This document shows positions 1 through 15,218 of a stretch of 64,000 bases of DNA, one piece after another; position 1 is the stretch's first letter; every line of letters begins with the position of its first letter. Below the pieces are notes generated by a model. The model was not told where the DNA came from. It searched no databases and saw only the letters and a list, made by a program, of their open reading frames with translations. The position numbers and the translations under genes are program-made. Origin of the DNA: Melitaea cinxia (taxonomy: Eukaryota > Arthropoda > Insecta > Lepidoptera > Nymphalidae); contig NC_059399.1 of the NCBI RefSeq assembly GCF_905220565.1, positions 4,619,501 to 4,683,500 on the forward strand. Direction: 5' to 3'.

Positions 1-11
1 GAAAAATATGT

Positions 12-196
12 TTGCATTATTGTAAACATGTATTTAAGCTTTCAATTTTTGTTTTGATTGGTTTTCTTTGTAATTTTTCCATTTTGATGAGTTGTCGCGA
101 ATTGTCTTTTAGCGTTTAACTTTTCTATACGACAGTTTTAAAGTATTTCTTGTTATAACACAAACATACTTTCACTTCAACATGACTACAATATAA
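12..196 (+). repeat. 185-bp dispersed repeat, copy A
   Basis: This stretch is nearly identical to 28922-29104, with a few substitutions and a short indel. The shared block ends at the words CATGACTACAA. In copy B a Helitron interrupts the sequence at that point; here it is uninterrupted. No coding capacity is seen. The left edge may extend beyond the window. It could be part of a larger transposon or a segmental duplication; the family is not recognised. Confidence 0.8.
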
Positions 197-584
197 TAAT
201 ATATTAGATAAAAAGCAATGAAAATTTTGACTTGAATATGCTTACGATGAATTGTTTGGACGTTGTATTTGATGGAATTTCCAATGAGCAATCACTATTC
301 ATTGAATTATTACGCTCTACTTTCTTATAGTTGTGTCATTACATAAACCAACGTCTATAAATACAGACTCAATAAAGCCTGAAAGATATGATTTCAAGAA
401 CCTAATCGTGATATATAAGAACTTTCCGATTTATATTCATTAGATTATTTCTGATACGTCGCTTACATGTTTATAGTATTACTGTAGTAAGTACAATTAA
501 ATTGACTGATTCATGTTCTTACATCCCCTATACTTTTTTATTGTTTTGTTATATTATACTTATTATTATTTTTTATTTGGAAAG
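197..584. other. AT-rich DNA, nothing identified
   Basis: Unique-looking AT-rich sequence between the copy A repeat and the RTE fragment. No open frame with recognisable content, RNA gene or repeat was seen. Confidence 0.5.
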
Positions 585-783
585 GTTCTCGAGTGGCGAC
601 CACGTACCGGGCGCCGCAGCGTTGCCAGGCCCTCCACGAGGTGGACCGACGGTCTGGTCAGGGTCGCGGGAAGCCGCTGGATGCGTGCTGCGCAGGACCG
701 ATCGTCGTGGCAAGCATTAGCGGAGGCTTATGCTCAGCAGTGGGCATCCGTGAGCTGATATGATGATGATGATGATGATGATA
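585..783 (+). mobile_element. RTE-type LINE, 5'-truncated 3' end
   Basis: From 585 the plus strand reads the extreme C-terminus of an RTE-clade reverse transcriptase: VLEWRPRTGRR, then ARPSTRWTDGLVRVAGSRW, then AYAQQWASVS and a TGA at 756-758. About 58 codons survive, all in one frame. The stop is followed by a short GAT-repeat tail, as is usual for RTE elements. Everything upstream of the last ~60 residues is missing, which fits 5' truncation during target-primed reverse transcription. It is a dead fragment. The fragment at 28376-28563 carries the same C-terminal motif in a diverged form. Confidence 0.8.
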
Positions 784-785
784 CT

Positions 786-2390
786 TAAAACATTTCACAG
801 ACGAGAAATGTTTGATAGTAAAATTATATCCCGAATGACATTAAACCTTTTAGACCAAAATACTTTTAGGCTATATAAGTATATTATACTCATGTATGAT
901 GTTTAATAAGGCTTTGAAAAGACTAGACCCTAAGCGTTTGAAAAGTTAAAAAGGGTTTGACATTTATCAGTTTTCTAGTAGATTTCGTAAGTAGGTATAA
1001 TGGATTAGGGTTCGATGTGTGAACTCGTTACCCGGGACATGTTCAAAGCTCATCAATTATTTTAAGGATATTTAATTATTATGTCCTTGTAAGTATCTGA
1101 ATATAATAATTAATATAATAATTTTAAATATAACTCATCATTTTATTATGTTTATGTGTTATGTTATGATTACAGAATCGTTACTTTTAATGCCAAAGAT
1201 ATCCAGCAGCCAAAAGCAATTATTCGCTAAACAACAGCAAAACAGCGAGGTGAAGATTCAAATGTTTGCATGTATTGAAGAACAGGCACTTACCTAGCTA
1301 TAGATCATTATTATACTTAGTTTACTTCAAAAGTATATTCTATGTATACTATTTTTACGTGTACTGGAAAGATGTAATATTGGTCAACAGTTATGATTCT
1401 AGCTGCGCTAAAAAGTACACAATGTTTTTTTTTTTCTGAATAGATGTGTTACCATCGAATTTGAAAATTAGCCCTCGGTAATAAAAACCTTTTATAATCA
1501 ACAGAAAGTTAAATATATATATGTAATAATGCAAAGAGAATTGTGGCGCTAATTAATGGTACACATGAATTAAATAATATCACGTACGTGTCGCAAACAT
1601 TTGTACGAGACTAATTTCGACAGACAAACAAACAAAACAAATAACACAATTGCATAATATATTACGTAGAATAGTATAGATAATAATAAGATCTGTAAGA
1701 AGTCTAATTTTCTATATTAACGGTATTTCGAAAAACAAATTGAATACATTCTGAAATCGATACTGCCTGGACAATTTTTTTTCCAAAAATATTAGCCTGC
1801 CTAGTGTTTTGGTCTGTTCTTCTTTTTATTTTTGCCTTATAATGAATACAACAAAATACATATGAATAAAATTTGTTATTATTGAGTATTTATTAGTTTG
1901 CAAATGTTATCTCTATCATAGGTATTATTATTATTATATCTATGAACATCTCTTTCAGATAATCATAGGTATACCTATGATTGTCTGAATTAGTGCGTCT
2001 CGTCTTTTTTTTTTTCGTTTTTCTTTCATTATTGTTACGGAAATATATTTTGATGTTCAATAAATATTATAAAATGTTAACATACTGCATAGTTTTTTAT
2101 CCTGAAATAACGGTAACCTTAAAATGTCATAATATCTAATCGCAAGCAAAGTCACGGGTTCAGCTAGCTGTTCAATATAAAAATGAAAGAGGAAAATTAA
2201 AATTTTCAAACGTCATTATTTCGGAAAACTTCTGGGATACGACGCCCTTGAAAACTGCCTCTGTGTTCGTTAGCGCGGACTTCGTATGAATAATTCATAC
2301 ACTCATACGACACCCTTATTCTGAAATACGATTTTTTTTTATAAAACGATGTGAATTAAATATGTTTACGAGTATTTTAATATAACATAC
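786..2390. other. AT-rich intergenic DNA
   Basis: No gene-like open frame, splice-compatible exon or recognisable repeat was found. Short homopolymers and AT microsatellite scraps are present. Confidence 0.45.
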
Positions 2391-2548
<158 letters not shown>

Positions 2549-3580
2549 ACGAGTATTGCTTTTTTGTATTATTTCATTTGTCCTCTAACAAAAAAAGCTA
2601 CTTTAATTTACTTCAAGAAGTATAGCAAAAAACACATTATTACATATAACTAAAAAACAGATCTCACTAAAATTTAAATGGAATTCGAATTTCATGATTG
2701 ATTTATTTTAATTTATTTTAACGACAAAAATGACAAAGTATCATTATATCGTTATACCCAGTGAAAAGGTTCTAAGAAACATACTTAAAAAGTACAGTTG
2801 ACTTGAGGACCCCTCCTTCTTTTTTTAATTCGGCTAAAAAGAAGAATAAATAGTTATTGTATGTATACCTAAAATATCATTACAATTTCGCTATCTGGTT
2901 GAATTATTTCAACATTATAGTACTTTAAAGTATTGCCACATTTGCAGCCGAGTTAGATCAGAAAATAGCAGGAAATGATATTTGACTATAAAGATGGTCT
3001 TAATGACAGAACTCTTAGATTAAGAAAAATGTTATGATAATAATAGTCTAAGCGTTTTTCGTATAACACTCAATATTATGAATATTAATCAGAATCATTG
3101 AAAAGAGTGTGACAATCGCATAACAGCAACATATTTAGTACAATGTCTGGACATTCCTATAAATCCATATTTATTTGAGCTATTTTTGAGGAATATTTTT
3201 ATGTATAGTGGAATTGGTTAGTTAAAATATTCTCTGGTTCAAAACTAAATGCTATTTATTGTCTTTTTTCTTGAAGAATAAAAGTAACAATTGGTAGAAT
3301 ACACGAAAGCCTTGCATAGCCCACCTTGGCGGTTCGTATACATTTTCATATCAATGAATTGTATGTCGACCGCATCAGGATGTCACTGCTCGCGGTATCT
3401 CGGCGTTCTGTGGTGAACAGGGGAAGGAAGAGCAAGTATGTGAAGTTCCTGTGTACACTTCGATACCCGTCCCATAAAAATTGATAATTAGACAACATTT
3501 TAACTCTAACTAAATGTTTAACTTTTTTCTGCAAAGCACATACGCATGAAGGATAATTGTATTTGTTAGCCAATGAAAAA
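2549..3580. other. AT-rich intergenic DNA with a moderately GC segment
   Basis: Mostly AT-rich. Around 3305-3480 base composition is more balanced and both strands have short open frames, but none shows a recognisable motif or splice context. I do not call a gene. Confidence 0.4.
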
Positions 3581-3859
3581 AACCGACTTCAATTACATCG
3601 ACAAGTAATACAACGTAAGTAGACGAAAAAAATTAACAAACACACTAGTCGTCACTACGATTTTCAAGGGGTTCCCCTGGATTTCTTGGGATTCCATCAG
3701 ATCTTGGTTTCCTTATCATGGTACCATTCTTGAGATATCTCCTTTATAACAAAAATAGAGTTATCAAAATCGGTTCATAAACGACGAAGTTATCTCCGAA
3801 CATACATAAAATATATATACGGTCGAATTGAGTAACCTTCTCCTTTATTGAAGTCGGTT
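3581..3859 (-). repeat. Inverted-terminus repeat (family E), short copy
   Basis: The block begins AACCGACTTCAATTACATCG and ends GAAGTCGGTT, so its two ends form an inverted repeat of about 10 bp. Its interior, read on the minus strand, matches the longer copies at 58735-59315 and 60218-60629, including words like CCGATTTTGATAA and GATAAGGAAACC. No open frame is present. This looks like a non-autonomous DNA element common in moths and butterflies. This copy is shorter than the other two because it carries fewer internal modules. Confidence 0.75.
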
Positions 3860-4567
3860 AAAAATATAATAAAGCATGCGTTGGATATGCGTTTTAACAG
3901 TTGCTCCACGGCGACTTGATATCTGGGTCGTTCATTTCGGAAGAGAAGAGATTCAAAGTACTTAATTTCAGTGTTTTATGTTGCGATAATGTATGTCGTA
4001 ACATAATATATTAGTAGACATGTGTTAGTATGACTTAACTTTAGTGACTACTCAGAACTATTTTAATTAAAAATGTAATTTAATTTGGAACTCACAAAAT
4101 GCGGCATTATAACATACAGATTTAACCAGTTGTGGGGCTTAAGCACTATTTTAAGATAAGGTATGAACCGACAGAAATGGGCAGGGACCTAGGGAGAACA
4201 TTACAACCGTTTTCTAATTGTTTAATAACAATAAATTTAATGGGAGCAAACATTATGAGTTCGCAAAAGAATTTCCCCTACAAACACATGACTAGGGGAA
4301 GAGTCTATTTATGGTAACGTAAATCGTGTTCATACAAATAAATTATTATGTAAATACACAAATAGACGGAAATATTAATTATATGACGAGTAATAAAGCC
4401 TTCACTTGTGGTACTTGTTTGTTAATGGTTTACATTTACCATATACCAAATTAGTTTGGGTCTTGTACTAATGAACATCTCTCTTGGGTATAACTTTATC
4501 TCAAGTTCATAAGCCATTACAGATTAAGTCATTGTAAATAGATTATATTACAAACCTTACCTCTTTC

Positions 4568-4597
4568 CGCCAAAAACTGTCATGCAGTTTGGCGGGT
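4568..4597. other. Short inverted repeat (hairpin)
   Basis: CCGCCAAAAACTG and CAGTTTGGCGG pair across a four-base loop, with a two-base bulge. Downstream (about 4620-4645) the text GAATAAAGAATTTATT resembles the end of a transcribed repeat or a poly(A) signal. Function unknown. Confidence 0.35.
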
Positions 4598-5702
4598 TAA
4601 GAAATTGTAAAGTCTTTGGTCGAATAAAGAATTTATTTATATTTATTATTAATTTACGAGTATATTGATTCTGCCAAGTAGAAGGCTTGTTTTTAACCGT
4701 TGCTTTATAAAAATTCAACGGTACTGTCTCGAATTTGTGTCTGGGATAGTCAGCTATACGTTCTATGTTTTATCCACTAACTCATCTTGGCTCTATGGTT
4801 CTTGACGTTGAGTCTAGTGTGAGAGAGTCCGTCCGTAAAACCACTCTTACGTTGTTGATGCTGCGTACGATTTCTGCCATAGCGACTCTCAATTCGAGGT
4901 ACTATGATAATGCGGCAATTAAACGTATTACAAAAACATAGGCTGGGCCTCGTAGGGGTTTAATCTGCGTCAGGCCTGAAGCCGAAGAAGTCTAGCACGA
5001 ACTTATGCCTGCGTTTAATTATTGCAGAAAATTCAAATTACGTCAGAAATGACGTCATACACAAAGACAAATAGATGCCTACCATGGATGAGTAGCTTAA
5101 CTGGCTCGGACCACCTACGTGGATATAATTTGTCTATTTTGTGACTCATTCTGAAACTATTGGACAACAAAGAACTGATGGTTTACCGTCATTAGTTCAG
5201 GCTGTACTCGATTGGCCACTTTAAAAATATTGAAATTATTATAAAAGATAAAAGTACTTCCTATTCGGTATCTCTGTATTTAAATATAGAATAAGCAAGT
5301 TTCATTATTTATTAATTCAGAAGTTTGTATCTACAAAAAAAAACCTTTTTATTGCTTAATGTCCAGATTCGTATTGTCCGAAAATCCTACACGAAAATTT
5401 TGTTTCCATTTCATTTTTATGAATAACAAGCGTTTATTCAGAATAAGCCGCGTATCTGTGAGACAATGGACTGTGGATTAAATATTTTTTCATGCTCCAT
5501 ACTTGGCGCTCCACTGAACAAAAGTGTGACGTCATACGGTGATTTATACGGGGATGTTTTAACGCCGAGGGGTGTTAGGCGTATAACGTAGAGATTTTGA
5601 ACTGGATGAAAATATTAAAACCTTTTTATTTCCATATCATTTGCTGATTACTATTGTTCTCTTTTTATAGTTTTATATTTTTTGGTATCTATATATTAAT
5701 AC

Positions 5703-5768
5703 ATAAAGCAAAAACTTTGTACCCCTTTTTACGAGAATTGCGCGGATGGAGGGGTATTAAATTTCGCA
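5703..5768 (+). repeat. Dispersed repeat fragment, copy 1
   Basis: The text around ACTTTGTACCCCTTTTTACG and GAATTGCGCGGATGGAGG recurs with few changes at 8778-8840 in the same orientation. Only ~65 bp is shared. The parent element is not identified. Confidence 0.6.
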
Positions 5769-8700
5769 CACTTATGGTTTATATAAAGAAGGAGTGCAGA
5801 AGAAAATTATATTACATATTTTTAGCTCATAGAGCTATTTCCCGCAAATTGTTTCGTTCACGTGGAAGCTCTTCCCCAAGAGATGAAAAACACTGATAAG
5901 GCCGTTTATGCAGTCTGTGTTTAATACCTATTTTTTAGTATTATATTTCTTTGTCTGTATTAAGCATGTTTTTGAAATAACAATATAAATTAAATAGATG
6001 ATATGTAATAATGGAGAATGAAATAACCTGGGTAGTAGTGTTTTTTTTAGCTTTCACGTTTTTACTATAAGTTTTCAATTACCTTTACACATACTTGTAT
6101 TACCAATAATTCAGTAGGCCTCTTATCTATTCATTTATCTCACCGTAAAATTCTTCACTTTTATATTTACACTTGAGTTTACACGTATATCAATTACGTA
6201 AACTAAGGTTTCCTTTAAGTCAAATATGAGTTACAAAACGAGGTATAAACAGTTACTGTTTGTTATGTCATACACGTACGCAATTCGGTATAACTTCAAT
6301 TATACATTTTGGGCGTCTAGATTTATACTAAATTACATTTCTGGGTAACCTGACTTGAATAGTTGATGAAAAGTTATGAAGGTTTTTTCTTTTAACTATA
6401 GGTTTTGTTCCAAGCTCGTTACTCTGAATTTCTGAATGTCTAAATATTTATTTAGAGCTATAAATTGTTTATAAAAAATCTTTTGGGTGTGTTTTATTTT
6501 ATTTATTATATATGTATAAAGGCGTCATATCCATAACTTATATCATAACATTTATTTCATTCCAGTAACCTAAGCTTTTCTAATCTGAACAAATTATGGT
6601 CATAAATATACTAAGTGAGGTCGTATAGCACAGAAAAATGGAAAAAATATGATATAAAATATAAATAATTTCCGCCTCCAAAATAAACATTGATTTTGAG
6701 CATCAGGGAGGCTGTGACCCTTCCGTCATGAGCTTAATTTGAATTATGTCCCGACAGACGGCGGTACGGCCGTGTGTATATATTTATGTTTATTATTCTC
6801 GCGAGTACTGTAAGCTGGTTCTACATACTTGTCATGTTCGAATATTACCATAAGGTTCGCTGCCTATACTTTGTACGATACAAGTTTGTATTAAACTTTT
6901 TTTTATATGTGAGAACCGAGATGCAAAATATCCAATAGACAATATATTTAAACATTTTTCATTTTTGTTATGCTGATTGTATATTCGGTCTAAACGATAT
7001 GATATTAAAAAATGTTCAGTATTTTCTAATGTGTGGGTAATACAAAAATAAAAACGTACAGATAATATATTTGTCTAACATTTATTTGTATCCTCTCACG
7101 TTCAGTGACATTTATTTTTACACCAAACAACTTGTTACTTCGTAGTTCTTATTGTTAAACTGTTCTTAATAAAATGATGTCCTGATCTTATTTGAGTGGC
7201 GTATCAAGGAATACTCTCTGTTACAAGCAGGTTTTTATTTATATAAAGTCAACTTATGTCGTGTCAAATTATCAACATTATCATTGGTCAGATTTTACAA
7301 AAGTTAAAAAGTTTACATATTAGTTTAGTATATATCCAAATTTAAAGAATTTATTAAGCATTTACTAGATGACGCATCTTGAGAGTTAGCAAATACTCAT
7401 ACACAAATATTTTCGGAAACTAGCGTAGAAGCTTATGTCTATAAACTGATTATACTCGATATTAATTATAGGTATTCATCTGATTTAGCCGCCTTGGATA
7501 CGTATTCATCGTTATTGAGTCTATTTTCTCGATATATTTTTGTTTATATTTTGAACTGTATATATCGTGAACTGTTCGTTATTTCATTATATCTTATGAC
7601 AGATGGCTAATAACTAAATTAGTAATATTCCAGTATCAGCCGCTGATTCGTTTGACCGATACATAAAGTCATAACACCTAAAGCAGTTATAAAATCGCTC
7701 GTTATAAAATCCAGTAAAAGTAATTAGGAAATGTTAACAGTAGTAATCAACAAGTTTTTTTCATTCACGAAAACCTGTTCGTCAAGAATACCTGTTTATT
7801 TGCAAAAACATTACATACAATTTCAAAACTTAATATGTATGAAATAAAACATTTTATTGTACGTTGAGTTATTTCATTTCCTTTTGCGAAAAGTTCCAAG
7901 TAATTTAAGACGATTTATTTGATATTTTTGCGTGATATCGTAACGACTGCTTATTGAATAAATTTAATATCGAACTTTTATTTTAATTGTTACAATTTTG
8001 GTGTGCGCTATATATTCTGTAGGGTTGTTAAAAATAATTCGTAAAAGAATAATTCTAACTACGAAAGTGAACTCAAAGGAACAACTTTCATTTATAAATA
8101 ATGGAAATATAATTAAGAATATAATAACGTATTTACTCTTCTGAACGTATTCACTTTTTCATTTAAAATTGTTAGTGAGCTTAGTACGTAGCATATGAAT
8201 AAAAATAAATAAATACTTTAAAGAACACTATTAATTCCGTTTTCAAAATTACATGGAACAAAAAAAAAACATTTAAAATGAAACAGCTTGATGGTGGCAC
8301 TCAGGCTCCATCGAATAACAATACTTAGTGTCAACTTAAGTTCTTGAAAAGATGGCGAATTACTAGTAAAAAGTATATTAAGTATATTTTTAACGAAATG
8401 CTTTAAAAGATACATCTTACATTTAAATTAAAACTCATTACAAGGTAAACGTAGTGTAATTTTTTTTTACAATTCTTGACATGAATAAACATTTAATAGT
8501 TCATAAGTATTATTAGTCTTTATAAATTTACTTGAAATTAAATTATATAGGCTATGTATATTATGAAGTTTGTCCAAACATTCTCTGCTTCTGGTGGAAC
8601 AGTTCTTAAACTAGGTTTTTTAACCTCACAAGCATTAATTAATTAATAGATAAATTAATCAATTAATCATAATTCACAAATTCACAATTACATTCACAAC

Positions 8701-8777
8701 TTTTAAAATAATAATATATCTTATAAAGCGAATTATTTCAAAATGAATCTATTGTATACTTAAGAATCCATATACGT

Positions 8778-8840
8778 GAAGCAATGACTTTGTACCTCTT
8801 TTTACGAAAATTGCGCGGACGGAGGAGTATGAAATTTCAA
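8778..8840 (+). repeat. Dispersed repeat fragment, copy 2
   Basis: Matches 5703-5768 through ACTTTGTACCTCTTTTTACG and AATTGCGCGGACGGAGG. Flanks are unrelated. It is probably a remnant of an unidentified transposon. Confidence 0.6.
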
Positions 8841-10858
8841 CGTTGTCAACGTTTCGCTACGCATCTTATCGCGTTGCTTACCTTAAGACAGTACCTTTTT
8901 ACAACATCGTTTATACAACATAGACCTTAAATACATTAAAAAATATATTTCAATATAATGCAAAGTTTAATGCGATGATGATGTCGTACCTTTTAGTGTA
9001 CGTAAACTTCGCTCCAGTTTTCCTGATCTTAAGTGAGTGGCAAGAACAGCGAATCTTGGAATATGTACCTTAAAGGTATCTATCTATTTTTAGTGGATTA
9101 TCAAATAAAGGATATTTAAGCAAAATAAATAAAGGTAATGTCTTATGTTTATATAAAAGCTGTATCAATTCAAGTAAATGGAAGCAGTTTTCTTATAGAA
9201 GTCGCAAACTCACCGCCTTAGGGCGGATAATCCTGAATATCCCCGACGAGCCCGTCTGTCCGGCTCGGGCTGATTAATCACATATCAACTAACAAGCTTC
9301 AGCTTTTACAATGAGCTAAGGATTTAGTTATGTATATTCAAAGCTTCGGGAAAAGTTAATTGAAAGATTAATACGGATTTAGCAATTAATTAAAAATGTG
9401 TAAAAAGATCGTAATTGTTTTTATTTAGTAACAAATTTTTATAAGCGTTTTATTACGTATTCTTATCAACATTTAGTTTGAATCTAAAATATAAAAAAGA
9501 ATAAAATAAAAATAATTACTATATCCATGGTTGCAAATAGTCAATACAATACGGTTAATGATATTTATGCAAAGCAAGCACACGTATAACTTTAATGACG
9601 ACTATAATGATGAAACACACGTATAACTTTAATGAATGATTTTAATGGTGTTTGATCGTTAATGTATATTAAATCTATAGTAACGTTATAAAGCAGAATC
9701 GTGTTTACATGAAAAAGCCTTCTAACATTTCACAAAATATATAGATTTATTGCTATAAATCATCACGTTAGGTTGCATGGAAGTGGGGCAGGAAATATAA
9801 ACGTAGTTGTAACTACGTTGGGTCATCTAGTGGTTTCGTAACAACCTCAAAACATATTTTGCATTTTTATTTTGCACACGAGGGTAGAAATTCGTCTTTC
9901 TTTTTTATTCCAAAAAAGTAAAGGCGAAGATATAAATTATGTGTGTACATACCAGGAAAAACATAATATACCTATGGCCTTTATTTATTTTTTCGGGCCG
10001 GTAAATTTACCTATGATTGCTAGCCTAAATACTAGTTTCCGTGGACACGTGTCAACCGATTGTCAAAAGATTTATTATTCGAATACATTTCATACTAAAA
10101 ATAATATAAATATTTCTTTTAAATATTTGCTAAGATTATTTGCTGGTTGAGTAATGCGTAACGTAGAAACTACTCCCCATAATGTATTCTGAAAGTACAA
10201 AATAAAACTCAGGAGTGGGAAGTTTACTCGATGGCGCTGAATAAGGAAGAAAAGTAAATTTAAACCACGTTCAGAATTTTAGATGGGTACAGTTGAGAGA
10301 TACCGGATTCCGAAAGATTTTATGAATTTGTTCGACTTTTTGCTAAGTCAGCAGAGATCTAGATTTCAATCTTAATTTTGAAGAGAACTTTTTTTTATTA
10401 AAATGTCTATTTAGCAAAATAATACTTATTTATTATTGTATAATTTGTCACTTGGATATTATTTTTTAATCCTATTTTTTAAATGTTGCTATCTATTTAA
10501 AGTTTTTAAGTTATTTTAATCGATAACGTCTTTCCATTTCTTAGAATTTGTATCGCAGTACTTGACGTTTTATCTGTTTTTTTAACAGTGATCTTAACTA
10601 CCTACGTGATATTGCTGTTGTACATAAGAGAGTTGAGACAGGTTATGTACATCACTCAAAATACACTTAATTGTTTGATATATTAATTCCATTAAAGGTA
10701 AGACAAGGAGCAATTCACGTTAAATGCGGTGTAGTTTGGCCATTACTTTGTGTGGATTTGTGTTAGTTGTATTTCTAATAAATATTGACCTTGAATAAGT
10801 TCTCGCTGTTTTTCTACAAATTAAAAGTTTTATTTAAATTATAAGTAGCAAAAAAGTT

Positions 10859-10927
10859 TCAGTCAAAGTATTGTCCATCACTAGCGATCACTTTCTCCCA
10901 TCTTTCTGGCAGTATATGAATTCTAGA
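10859..10927 (-). pseudogene. Mariner transposase C-terminal fragment
   Basis: Read on the minus strand, about 20 codons spell HILPERWEKVIASDGQYFD before a TGA at 10859-10861. This matches the invariant end of mariner-family transposases (a LPxRWxKVxxxDGxYF pattern). Nothing of the DDE catalytic core is found upstream on that strand, so only the tail of the element survives. It belongs to a different mariner lineage from the element at 15219-16509, which ends RWRDCVALGGDYVDE. Confidence 0.65.
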
Positions 10928-12829
<1,902 letters not shown>

Positions 12830-13071
12830 TTAAAAATATAATTATGTCGTTACAGATTGTTTACGGTAAAGTTAGAAACACGATCAACAAACCGACACAC
12901 GATTGGTCATTTGAGCGAATGTTCGCAACGTCAAATGCTCTGTTAAAGATTGATGTTCCAGAACGTCTTGTCAAGGGTTCTAACTTCACACATATCAATC
13001 ACTGGTCACAGTCATTACTATAGATTGTATATATATAGTACTATGTTATATACAATTCGTTGTAAGTGTAG
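12830..13071. other. AT-rich spacer between two LINE ends
   Basis: No recognisable feature. Two overlapping open frames of about 70 codons exist here but have no motif and read into the neighbouring repeat. Confidence 0.4.
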
Positions 13072-13230
13072 TCAAAATCAAAATCAAAATCAGCTTTATT
13101 CAAAAATCGTCATTTTACAAATTAAAAGATTAAAAATAAATTATTTTTTTTTGTAAAAGTAAAGCTACCACCGATTCGGAATGTAGATTCTGTAGGAAGA
13201 ATCGGCAAGAAACTACGCAGTTACTCTTTT
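13072..13230 (-). mobile_element. LINE 3' UTR with TTTTGA tail
   Basis: The left end is three copies of TCAAAA (TTTTGA on the minus strand) beside CAGCTTTATTCA. The block then runs through GCTACCACCGATTCGGAA and AAGAATCGGCAAGAAACT to AGTTACTCTTTT. I recognise this as the common 3' untranslated end of a moth/butterfly LINE with a hexamer tail. No coding part remains. Orientation is minus because the tail lies at the low coordinate. Confidence 0.7.
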
Positions 13231-15218
13231 GAAAAATATTATATAAACTGTTTTAGTACAAAATTAGTAACATGTTGCATAAAATATAGCGTCACTTGGT
13301 CCACACATCTTTATCAACTATGTAATTCTGCACCGAATAAGCTTTGTCTATCAATTTTTTTTTTAAATAAAAACATTAAATTTATGTTGAGACAATTCCA
13401 AAATTTTTTGTGGGATTTTATTATATATGCGAATACAATAACCCAGAAAGGAGACGTACTTACTTACGAGTACTTTGCATTACATAAAGATGATGTGTGC
13501 ATCAGCTTAAACTTATAATATGTAGAAAATTTTATATGACTACACTGGTATTTACGGGTAAAACTGTTTGAAAGATAATAATGATTTCTTTTAAATTTCG
13601 AATACTGATAAAAGGAGAAATATTGAAATAATTAATTGACGTAAAAAATTTTAGAAATCTGAATAAACGATACCAAAAAAGAATTTTAGCATCAGGTATA
13701 TTTGATAAGCTATCGCTGCTACACCGTATACGTTATGATATATGGATTTTTTTTAATATTTTTTTTATTAATATCTATTATTGTAGCATTAAAGTGTTTA
13801 CACGATCCGTCAATTTGATATTATAATCATGCATTCCAGTGTCAACATTGTTCAACTTACGACATTACGTATTTACATTGTTGTATTTACACAGGTCGAC
13901 ACAGAGGTTTGATTAGCTACTAGATTCCATTACAAATGTCGGTCAATAATGGATCAGCGCATTCCTCAAATTTTACGCTCGTAAGCTAACGTGTTTTATC
14001 ACAAATTAACTAAGTCATTGATCGATTTACAATTTTTACTTTCGTTATTTAAGTAATTTAATATTACAATTACACTTACGAAACAGACGGTCATTACTTT
14101 GCTTAAGTTATTTAAAGCAATAATTTTTTTCGCTACATCCGTAAGCTTTTCATATAAAAAATTAAGCTAGTAGTAATAACACACATAATTAATATAAAGG
14201 GGAAATGTACTGTTGTTTGTTTGACGGAATTAACAAGGTCATGTGATATACTAATACGCTTGGTTAGCAGAGCGATGATTTACTCTCGCTTTGGATAACT
14301 TTGTTTGAACATACTTGTGTAATAATTACTATCATATTATATTATCATAGTTTAATACTGTTTAGATTGTAAATTAATAAACATTATGATGAAATGATTA
14401 TTACATTAGTTTTTTTACTTACCAGTAACTGAATATATTTCTTCGTCCTGTATATGCTGGATATCTGTAACAAATAGTAATTAAATTAATGTTAATATTA
14501 CAAAATTTAGGACTGATCTTATTTTGCATAAATTTTCTTAACAAATCCTTTTTAAGATCTTGCGCAGGGTTATACACAATATAATCTAATATAAGTAGAT
14601 AAATAATCAATCACAAGAGCAAGTAAAACCACGCGGAAAGTATCGTATTAGTAATTAGTAAGTAATAGTAGTTATAAGCAAAATTAATGATAATATCTTC
14701 ATAATTTTATCATTGCCATTACAGTATTCCTACTTCTTGAACGATTATGATCATATATAATTATATCTACATATATACTTAAATACTAGTATATACCTAC
14801 CTACTCCTCGAATTACCAACATCATTCATGAAAGCAAATATCTCTAGGGGCTTATCTTGAACCACAAATAAGGTGCGGAGTGCCTCGAGACCTGTTTTAA
14901 TTAAAATCAAGCTATTACTACACTAAGCTTAATCCTACTTGAACGCTGTGCAAACGTCGCGTAGTATGGTAACAGATTTACCGAGCAAATACCCGACATT
15001 TTCACAGCTCCTAAGGTTAACTAGAACAGTTTAGTACTGTAATTGTTGCCTGTAATTTAAATATTTCTATAAGTCTAAGGGCTTAAAGTTACTAATTCTA
15101 TATAAAAGTTATGTCGAAAGATTTATTTATGTGTTTTTCTTTTTTAAATACAATTATTATTTTTATATAATTCTTAATTTTAATAGAGACAGGGGATTTT
15201 GTTTTCATTTCATTTTTA
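13231..15218. other. AT-rich intergenic DNA
   Basis: About 2 kb with no recognisable gene or repeat; short open frames only. Confidence 0.45.

Larger units (their letters stand above)
3860..10858. other. Long gene-poor AT-rich stretch
   Basis: About 7 kb without a recognisable gene. It holds a short hairpin (4568-4597), two copies of an unnamed fragment (5703-5768 and 8778-8840), a short direct repeat of CACACGTATAACTTTAATGA near 9579-9634, and the inverted repeat AACGTAGTT/AACTACGTT near 9802-9821. Open frames up to 92 codons exist but are low-complexity and lack family motifs. Confidence 0.45.

Noticed and set aside
3346..3573. 75-codon minus frame and a plus-strand frame with RRSVVNRGRKSKY
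   Set aside because: Neither has a family motif, and they compete for the same DNA; insufficient evidence for a gene.
9872..10150. 92-codon plus-strand frame
   Set aside because: AT-rich composition, no motif, no splice or promoter context.
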